Shown here piece after piece: positions 35,544 to 41,490 of a DNA stretch of 64,000 nucleotides. The stretch comes from Alistipes sp. (GTDB lineage Bacteria; Bacteroidota; Bacteroidia; Bacteroidales; Rikenellaceae), in the NCBI GenBank assembly GCA_017937125.1, contig JAGBEH010000007.1:62001-126000 (forward strand), given 5' to 3'. The notes below the pieces were generated by a model, which did no database searches, had not been told where the DNA came from, and worked only from the letters and a program-made list of their open reading frames with translations. Within the stretch, counting starts at the first letter, position 1. Each line of letters opens with the position of its first letter. A program made the translations under genes and the position numbers.

Positions 35544-37790
35544 TTACCGCAGTTCGAACTCCGCCTTGCAGCGCAGGTCGCGCGACGAGGAGCCTATGCT
35601 TGCGGTGAAAGTACCCGTCTCCACCATCCAGCAGTGCTGTTCCGCATCGAAATATTGCAGGGCGCTTCGGTCGATAACGAACTCTACGGTAGTCTTCTCG
35701 TTCGGGTCGAGGAACACCTTTCGGAATCCTTTCAGCTCGCGTATCGGGCGCTCCACGCTTGCCTCGTTGTCGCCGACATAGAGCTGTACGACTTCGGCAC
35801 CGCGTACCTTACCCGTATTGCGGATATCCGCCGAGACCTTTATGCGGCCATTGGCGCGCATAGAGTTCTTGTCTAAACGCATATTCGAGTATTCGAACGT
35901 GGTGTAGCTCAACCCGTGGCCGAACGGGAACGTCGGCTCGAGATTATAGAGGTCCGTCCAGCGGTAGCCCACGAAAATATCTTCGCAGTAACGCTGCTTG
36001 AAAATCTTCTTGGCCATTTGTTCCGTCGGTATGTCGGCCGCATAAATCGCAGCATCCGTGTCGCCTGCGGGAGTGATACCGGGGTATGACTCTTCGCCGA
36101 ATGCGTGGGCACCGCAGTCTTCGAGCTTCGCATAGTATGTGAAAGGCAGTTTGCCCGACGGATTTACCTTGCCCGACAGGACATTGGCCAGCGCATTGCC
36201 CGCTTCGCTGCCGAGATACCATCCTTCGACTATCGCGGGTACTTTCGCCGCCCAGTCCATCGCCACGGCATTGCCGCTGATGATGACTGCGGCCAACCGC
36301 GGATTGGCCTCGCTCAACGCCTCTATCACGGCATCCTGACCGTAAGGCAGTCCGAATTCCAGACGGTCGCGGCCCTCGGAATCCTGCGTCTTTTTCTTGT
36401 TCAACCCTCCGAAGAAAAGCACGGCGTCGCACTCTGCGGCAGCGGCTTTCAGTTCGTCGAGCGTCTCGACCTTTTCGTCCGCATCGCTCGAATAACCTTT
36501 CATATAGATGATCTTCTCTTCGCCGTAGACGTTTTTGAGTCCGTCGAGCGGCAGAACCTCGTATTTGACCTTGAGCGACGAGCTGCCTCCGCCCTTCGTC
36601 ATTTTACGGGTGGCGTTCTCTCCGACCACGAGGATCTTGGATACGCTGTCGGGTAGCAGCGGCAGGACCTCGTTGTCGTTCTTCAGCAGCACTATGCCGT
36701 TCTCGGCTATGCGGCGGCTTACTTCTGCGTGCTCTTCAGTGGCGAACGAACCGTAAGGACGGTTGCGGTCCATCGTCGTGCGGAAAATCAGCCGCAGGAT
36801 ATTGCGCACCTTGTCATCGACCTTCGCCTCGTCGCCTTCTCCCGACTCTATCATCCGTTTGAGCGGATTGGCCATATAGTAGTTGTTGTAGGCGTCGCTG
36901 CCTCCCGAGTTGCGTGCCAGACCGTCGGTCCACGTTCCGAACTCTAAGTCGAGACCGTTTTCGAGCGATTGCCGCGTGTCGGAAACACCTCCCCAGTCCG
37001 ATATTACGGCACCGTCGAAGTTCCATTCGCCGCGCAGAATGTCTACGAGCAGACGGTGGTTATGGCAGCAGTGCTCTCCGTCCCAAAGGTTGTAGGAACC
37101 CATTATCGACCACGCCTTGCCCTCCTCGACAGCCGCTTTGAACGCAGGCAGATATATTTCGTAGAGCGCGCGGTCGCTGACCGTAACGTCTACGTCGTGG
37201 CGGTGGAACTCCTGGTTGTTCAGTGCGAAATGCTTTACGCACGTGGCCACGCCCTGTTTCTGCACGTTCTGAATGTAGGGGACGACCATCACGCTCGCCA
37301 AGTAGGGGTCCTCGCCCATATACTCGAAGTTGCGGCCGTTCAGCGGCGTACGATAGATGTTCACACCGGGGCCGAGCAGCACGTTCTTGTTGCGGTAGCG
37401 CGCCTCCTCGCCGATAGCCTTGCCGTATATGGCCGACATCTCGGGGTCCCACGAAGCGGCAAGGCACGTCAGTGCGGGGAATGCCGTGCATAAGTCGTTC
37501 GTCCAGCCCGCGCCCTTCCATTCGTCCCAGAACACCTCCTCGCGAATGCCGTGAGGTCCGTCCGTACACCATACTTCGGGGATGCCGAGGCGAGGTACGC
37601 CCGGAGACGAGAATTTCGACTGCGCGTGTATCATCGCGATTTTTTCGTCGAGCGTCATACGGCTCAGGGCGTCTTCCACTCGCTTTTCCAAGGGTTTCCT
37701 GTCGTCGAGATAGACGGGGGTCGCATTGCGACCGCACGATGCCGCGAGCAGACATACGGCCACTGCAATTAAACGGTAAATGTTTCTCAT
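35544..37790 (-). CDS. bglX: Glycoside hydrolase family 3 beta-glucosidase, lipoprotein
   Basis: Exported GH3 enzyme of 748 residues. Signal peptide with lipobox LAASC near residue 19. The N-terminal TIM barrel has the CTDGPHG block near residue 76, KHFALNN near 186 and the catalytic nucleophile Asp265 in VISDWGG. The second alpha/beta domain and a C-terminal fibronectin III-like domain (PFGHGLSYTTFEYSN onward) complete the family layout. Likely hydrolyses beta-glucosides or related glycans in the periplasm or on the surface. It starts 21 bases after the radical SAM gene, so it could be the third gene of that unit. Confidence 0.92.
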   Translation of the reverse strand: MRNIYRLIAVAVCLLAASCGRNATPVYLDDRKPLEKRVEDALSRMTLDEKIAMIHAQSKFSSPGVPRLGIPEVWCTDGPHGIREEVFWDEWKGAGWTNDLCTAFPALTCLAASWDPEMSAIYGKAIGEEARYRNKNVLLGPGVNIYRTPLNGRNFEYMGEDPYLASVMVVPYIQNVQKQGVATCVKHFALNNQEFHRHDVDVTVSDRALYEIYLPAFKAAVEEGKAWSIMGSYNLWDGEHCCHNHRLLVDILRGEWNFDGAVISDWGGVSDTRQSLENGLDLEFGTWTDGLARNSGGSDAYNNYYMANPLKRMIESGEGDEAKVDDKVRNILRLIFRTTMDRNRPYGSFATEEHAEVSRRIAENGIVLLKNDNEVLPLLPDSVSKILVVGENATRKMTKGGGSSSLKVKYEVLPLDGLKNVYGEEKIIYMKGYSSDADEKVETLDELKAAAAECDAVLFFGGLNKKKTQDSEGRDRLEFGLPYGQDAVIEALSEANPRLAAVIISGNAVAMDWAAKVPAIVEGWYLGSEAGNALANVLSGKVNPSGKLPFTYYAKLEDCGAHAFGEESYPGITPAGDTDAAIYAADIPTEQMAKKIFKQRYCEDIFVGYRWTDLYNLEPTFPFGHGLSYTTFEYSNMRLDKNSMRANGRIKVSADIRNTGKVRGAEVVQLYVGDNEASVERPIRELKGFRKVFLDPNEKTTVEFVIDRSALQYFDAEQHCWMVETGTFTASIGSSSRDLRCKAEFELR

Positions 37791-37811
37791 AAATATCAAG
37801 TTTTAGGTTCG

Positions 37812-38879
37812 TTATTTCAGTTTGCGGTAGTGACAGTACATAAGTTTCCCTTCGCCGTCGCGCAGGTGCATACCTCCGCCCATACAGTAGCGGAACATCT
37901 CGCACTCGGCGCACTCGTCCCTGCGCGCCCATTCACGGTTGCGGAACGGCTCGAAACGGTTCTGCCATACATCCCAGAATTTGTCTTCGTATATGTTTCC
38001 CTGATTGTAGTTCGAACGTATGCTCGTGCATCCCGATATTGCACCGTCTACACGTATCGATGCGACCGATACGCCTGCCGCGCATTGGTAGAAATCGTCC
38101 CTTACCTCGGCTTCGTACTCTCCGAGAAAACCTTCGCAGGCGTAGCTGACGTCCATTCCGCCCTTTTTCCGCATCCGTTTTATGAAATCGAGCACCGTGC
38201 GGAACTCCCCGTCCGAGAGCGTCAGCGCTCCGTCGCTCTTGGCACGACCCGCGGGGAAAATCGAGAACAGCCGCCACGCTTCGACCCCGTGTTCCTCCAA
38301 CAATGCCGCGAACTCCTCCAACCGCGGCACCATCGGAGGCGTTACGCAGGTTATTACGTCGTATGTCAATTCGGGACGGGCGACTATGGCATCTATGGCA
38401 GCCAAAGCGCGGTCGAATGCCGCTCCGTTGCGGCGTATGTCGTTGTGCACCTCCGCAAATCCGTCCAAGCTGACGGAAACCGATTTCAGTCCTGCCGCCG
38501 TAAGCGCGTCGAGTCGTTCGGGTGTGAGCAGTATTCCGTTGGTGACCATTCCCCACTGATACCCACGCAGCGTGACGGCGCGTCCCGCCTCTTCGAGGTC
38601 GCGGCGGACGAGTACCTCGCCGCCCGAAAATATTATGAGCACCGTGGCAGGATCGACATTCGGCGTGATCTCCTCGTCCAAAACCCTGAGGAAATCCTCC
38701 AACGGCATATCGGCCGCCGCAGCGTCGGCACGGCAGTCGCTGCCGCAGTGCCTGCATTGCAGATTGCAACGCAGCGTCATCTCCCAAAAAAGCGTCTGCA
38801 AACGGTGTTCCTCCGCTTTCTCCTTATAAAGGTCGGCGAAGAGACCGAGAGCTAACTTTTTCCGAAGCCCGATACTCAT
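37812..38879 (-). CDS. Radical SAM/SPASM enzyme of rSAM/lipoprotein type
   Basis: A 355-residue radical SAM protein. The SAM-binding cluster motif is CNLQCRHC (Cys38, 42, 45), followed by SGGEVLVR near residue 85. A C-terminal SPASM domain carries extra Cys residues (CAAG, CTS, then CAECEMFRYC and a late Cys), which fits auxiliary 4Fe-4S clusters used for peptide or protein modification. The gene overlaps the small lipoprotein gene by 4 bases. From memory, Bacteroidota have a family of such enzymes paired with small lipoproteins (TIGR04133/TIGR04134), and this pair fits; that match is not checked. Confidence 0.88.
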   Translation of the reverse strand: MSIGLRKKLALGLFADLYKEKAEEHRLQTLFWEMTLRCNLQCRHCGSDCRADAAAADMPLEDFLRVLDEEITPNVDPATVLIIFSGGEVLVRRDLEEAGRAVTLRGYQWGMVTNGILLTPERLDALTAAGLKSVSVSLDGFAEVHNDIRRNGAAFDRALAAIDAIVARPELTYDVITCVTPPMVPRLEEFAALLEEHGVEAWRLFSIFPAGRAKSDGALTLSDGEFRTVLDFIKRMRKKGGMDVSYACEGFLGEYEAEVRDDFYQCAAGVSVASIRVDGAISGCTSIRSNYNQGNIYEDKFWDVWQNRFEPFRNREWARRDECAECEMFRYCMGGGMHLRDGEGKLMYCHYRKLK

Positions 38880-39118
38880 CGTTTCTCGTCCTCGGCTTTT
38901 ACGGTCGAAGCGGCCCCCGTGCTGCCTTCGACGGTTCTGACCGGTCGTGTTTCGGGTGCGGGGCGGCGCACTCCGTACATAACTTTGATTGCAGGCGCGA
39001 CCTCCTCGGCAGGTTGTGGTTGTTTGCCGTCGGTGCTCTTCTCGGCTTTCTTTACGCTCGAGCAGGCTGTCGAGAATCCGAGCAGCGTTATGATGGCGAA
39101 TTTAAGTTTCTTACCCAT
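38876..39118 (-). CDS. Small lipoprotein, putative radical SAM substrate
   Basis: An 80-residue lipoprotein: signal peptide and lipobox STAC, near residue 19, then a Lys/Glu/Pro-rich linker and the segment IKVMYGVRRPAPETRP. Its 3' end overlaps the radical SAM gene through ATGA, so the two are translationally coupled. The MYG motif after the lipobox is a feature I recall in lipoproteins paired with rSAM enzymes. There is no enzymatic domain, which fits a modified substrate rather than an enzyme. An in-frame ATG 12 bases upstream (39130) is also possible. Confidence 0.7.
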   Translation of the reverse strand: MGKKLKFAIITLLGFSTACSSVKKAEKSTDGKQPQPAEEVAPAIKVMYGVRRPAPETRPVRTVEGSTGAASTVKAEDEKR

Positions 39119-39149
39119 TATGGCTGTCATTATTATGTATCCGTGGCAA

Positions 39150-39157
39150 CAAATATA
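39150..39157 (-). promoter_or_regulatory. -7 box for the lipoprotein/radical SAM unit
   Basis: Minus-strand TATATTTG, about 31 bases before the ATG at 39118, with a TTTC 20 bases upstream. Confidence 0.5.
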
Positions 39158-39196
39158 CTATATTTCCCGCAAAATATGAAATTGGTCGCGAAAAGT

Positions 39197-39227
39197 TTTG
39201 CAATTCAATAACTTTTGTCTATATTTG
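39197..39227 (+). promoter_or_regulatory. Full-consensus promoter for the cold-shock gene
   Basis: TTTG at 39197-39200, 19-base spacer, TATATTTG at 39220-39227. Leader of about 22 bases before the ATG. Confidence 0.8.
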
Positions 39228-39254
39228 TTATACCTAAATTTTAACGGATTCATT

Positions 39255-39455
39255 ATGATAGGTCAAGTAAAATGGTTCAATAACCAGAAAGGTTATGGAT
39301 TTATTAACAGCGAGGACGGTAAAGAGGTGTTTGTCCACTTTTCTGGTATCGCCAAAGAGGGCTTCAAGTCATTGAGCGAAGGGCAGCGCGTCGAGTTCGA
39401 AATCGCGAACGGTGCCAAGGGCGAACAAGCCGTGAATGTGACTATAGTTGAATAA
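39255..39455 (+). CDS. Cold-shock protein
   Basis: A 66-residue CSD-family RNA-binding protein. Both RNA-binding motifs are present: KGYGFIN (RNP1) and VFVHFSGI (RNP2). It likely acts as an RNA chaperone. The ATG at 39255 starts MIGQVKWFN, the usual family opening; the open frame upstream contains the promoter. Monocistronic, with its own promoter and terminator. Confidence 0.95.
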   Translation: MIGQVKWFNNQKGYGFINSEDGKEVFVHFSGIAKEGFKSLSEGQRVEFEIANGAKGEQAVNVTIVE

Positions 39456-39475
39456 TAACTATATGTTCCCTTTCG

Positions 39476-39507
39476 AGCGCAATACTTTCCGGTATTGCGC
39501 TTTTTGT
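39476..39507 (+). terminator. Intrinsic terminator after the cold-shock gene
   Basis: Stem AGCGCAATAC/GTATTGCGCT followed by TTTTTG. Confidence 0.85.
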
Positions 39508-39585
39508 TTGCGGCGGCTCGCTCGGGTCTGCGTTGCCAGCTGTTCCGGTCGCTTACGGTTTTCCGTCGCTCGTGGGGCCTTGTAG

Positions 39586-39750
39586 CTCATATTTTCCCGT
39601 TGTTTGTCTTTCCTCTGCTGTTCATATTTTCCTGTTGTTCGCGTCTGCCTGCCTCTCCCCTCTGCTGTTCATATTTCCCCGCTGTTTGCGGCTGCCTGCC
39701 GCTTGCCCCTTCCTCTCTCCCTCGTTGTTGATATTTCCCCGTTGCGGTCG
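39586..39750. repeat. Imperfect tandem repeat of variable unit length
   Basis: Four CATATTT(T/C)CC(C/T)G-type cores start at 39588, 39623, 39670 and 39730 (the last reads GATATTT), spaced 35, 47 and 60 bases, each followed by TTG/CTG-rich and pyrimidine-rich sequence. The stretch lies between the cold-shock terminator and the pfk terminator and has no convincing gene; reading frames through it give only low-complexity sequence. The rest of the gap (39508-39848) holds nothing else recognisable. Confidence 0.6.
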
Positions 39751-39775
39751 TGGGTGGGCGTTGAGAGCCGTATGC

Positions 39776-39810
39776 AAAAAGGACGGCCGACGCTCGAATG
39801 CGTCGGCCGT
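39776..39810 (-). terminator. Intrinsic terminator after pfk
   Basis: Stem ACGGCCGACGC/GCGTCGGCCGT (39783-39810), followed on the minus strand by CCTTTTTG. Confidence 0.85.
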
Positions 39811-39848
39811 ACCGCATATCGTGATTACGATGCGTTTTCCGTGTCGGA

Positions 39849-41081
39849 TTACCAGTTCAGAATCTTGCGGAAATCGTACTCCTCGGGATTTGCGACGTAC
39901 TTTTTCGCTGCCTCGTAATCTGCGGGCGTGATGTAGTGCATCATATTGTCGATCACCTGCTGTATCTTGTCCGATTCGATGTTCACGAGACGGGGCGGAA
40001 TCTTGCCCGTCGTCGGATCCTGCAAATCCTTGAGATAGAGCGGCGATACGAAGCCGTCCTGACTGATGTAGACCATACATCCCGTCTTGCCCTCGCTGAA
40101 GAGCTTGTAAACGCCCATACCCAGCTCCGAGCAGTATACCAAGTCATATGCGATAGGGGTCTGGCAGCGAACCTCGTAACCGATTTCTACGGGACGCGAT
40201 TTTACCTTGATGCCCAACGTCTTGAGTTTCTTTTCGAGCAGCTCGTTGAAGATGTGCGCTTTCGATACCTTGCCCAATTCGGGGTGTCCGTGGTCGTCGT
40301 AAGTGAAATGGATGCCCGAGTTCTTTATCTCCTCGTCGCTCAATGCGTGGAATACGCCCTCCGAGATCATAGCTACGCCGTACTCTATGCCCATAATCTT
40401 ACGCTTGATTATCGACGAAACAACGAGGTTTACGATCTTGTCTACCGTGATTTCCGACTTGTTGAACATCTCGGGGATGACGATCATCGGGTAGTGGCAC
40501 GCGGAACCGATACCGAATGCGAGGTGGCCTGCCGAACGTCCCATAGCCGCAACCACGAACCAGTTCGCCGACGTGCGCGCATCGTTGTAAACGGCGCGGC
40601 CGATAACCGTACCGCCCTCTTTTGCCGACTGGTAGCCGAACGTCGGCGACCCTGCGGGCAGCGGAAGGTCGTTGTCTATGGTCTTGGGAACGTGGATGTT
40701 GGCGATAGGATATTTCTTCGCTTCGAGGAACTTGGCGATGCGGTTCGCGGTCGAGGCGGTATCGTCTCCGCCGACCGTAACGAGCAGTTTCACGTTATTC
40801 TCCTTGAAGAAATCGAGATTGAAATTCTCTTCGAAATCCTTGTCGGTCGGCTTGAAACGGCTCATCGTCAGGTAGGAACCTCCCTGATTGAAGATGTAGT
40901 CGGCTTTCTGGAAGTCGAGATCCTCGAATTTGGGCGCGGGGTTGAAAAGACCCGAGTATCCGTAGTGCAGACCGATTACGCGATAGCCTTTGGCCAAAAA
41001 AGTCTTGGCGACGCTGCCGACGACCGTGTTCATACCGGGGGCGGGACCGCCGCCCGTGAGAATTGCAATAGCCTCTTTCAT
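39849..41081 (-). CDS. pfkA: 6-phosphofructokinase, PPi-dependent type
   Basis: Phosphorylates fructose 6-phosphate. The 410-residue protein opens with AILTGGGPAPGMN and shows VGGDDTAST near residue 95, where the second Asp replaces the Gly of ATP-type enzymes and is the hallmark of pyrophosphate-dependent PFK. PKTIDNDLP follows, another PPi-PFK feature. The ATG at 41081 is preferred because the sequence upstream in frame is part of the inserted mobile element and leader. The 5' leader of about 250 bases contains a MITE-like element. Confidence 0.92.
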   Translation of the reverse strand: MKEAIAILTGGGPAPGMNTVVGSVAKTFLAKGYRVIGLHYGYSGLFNPAPKFEDLDFQKADYIFNQGGSYLTMSRFKPTDKDFEENFNLDFFKENNVKLLVTVGGDDTASTANRIAKFLEAKKYPIANIHVPKTIDNDLPLPAGSPTFGYQSAKEGGTVIGRAVYNDARTSANWFVVAAMGRSAGHLAFGIGSACHYPMIVIPEMFNKSEITVDKIVNLVVSSIIKRKIMGIEYGVAMISEGVFHALSDEEIKNSGIHFTYDDHGHPELGKVSKAHIFNELLEKKLKTLGIKVKSRPVEIGYEVRCQTPIAYDLVYCSELGMGVYKLFSEGKTGCMVYISQDGFVSPLYLKDLQDPTTGKIPPRLVNIESDKIQQVIDNMMHYITPADYEAAKKYVANPEEYDFRKILNW

Positions 41082-41115
41082 TGTGTTTAGATTTATGAGT
41101 TTGGTGAACATTTTT

Positions 41116-41328
41116 TTATTTTTGGTAATTATATCATATTTTACACTGACCGTATTCCAAAACTCTGTTGCCTTGCGGGTTCCACCGAAAGCCACTCCCT
41201 GAGGGAGGGGTTTGGGGTGGGGTCAGGATTGTAAACGCGGCTCTGCCGCGAGCAACCCGACCGACGAAAGAGAGAACGGGTTATTAAAATCGATTTGGTG
41301 TAAAGTTGTATATAGTTACCTTATTTTT
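41116..41328. mobile_element. MITE-like element A with terminal inverted repeats and 8-base target duplication
   Basis: The element spans 41124-41320 (197 bases). Its ends are imperfect inverted repeats: left GGTAATTATATCATATTTTA and right, reversed, GGTAACTATATACAACTTTA. It is flanked by the direct repeat TTATTTTT at 41116-41123 and 41321-41328. Inside are a GGTTCC block, CCCTGAGGGAGGGG and the hairpin CGCGGCTCTGCCGCG. No transposase is encoded, so movement would need a trans-acting enzyme. It lies in the pfk leader, with the right end at about the expected transcription start. The 41171-41320 part matches element B in reverse orientation. Confidence 0.85.
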
Positions 41329-41334
41329 CCGCCG

Positions 41335-41366
41335 CAAAGATACGAATAAGCGAGCGCAATGCCAAA
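41335..41366 (-). promoter_or_regulatory. Promoter for pfk
   Basis: Minus-strand TATCTTTG (41335-41342) with TTTG (41363-41366) 20 bases upstream. The start of transcription is predicted at the edge of element A. Confidence 0.65.
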
Positions 41367-41480
41367 TTTATTTGAGCATTGCCGAGCGGGAGTATCTTCG
41401 GCGCAGCCAATGTGCGAATAAGCGATGGCAAAAGCAAACTTGTTTGCGATTTTGCGGGCGGGAGTATCTTCGGCACAAGC
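41343..41480. repeat. Two 72-base tandem units with a TATCTTCGGC core
   Basis: Units begin with CGAATAAGCGA at 41343 and 41415, period 72. Each continues with a short GCAA-rich inverted segment and GCGGGAGTATCTTCGGC at 41387-41403 and 41459-41475. Divergence is about 20-30 percent by eye. They lie between element A and the WG-caspase gene, and the first overlaps the pfk promoter. Confidence 0.7.
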
Positions 41481-41490
41481 CGAAGATCGT

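Noticed and set aside
39622..40080. Gln/Gly/Arg-rich small protein in the repeat region
   Set aside because: Frames through the tandem repeat give only low-complexity sequence, and the longer one runs antisense or out of frame into pfk.
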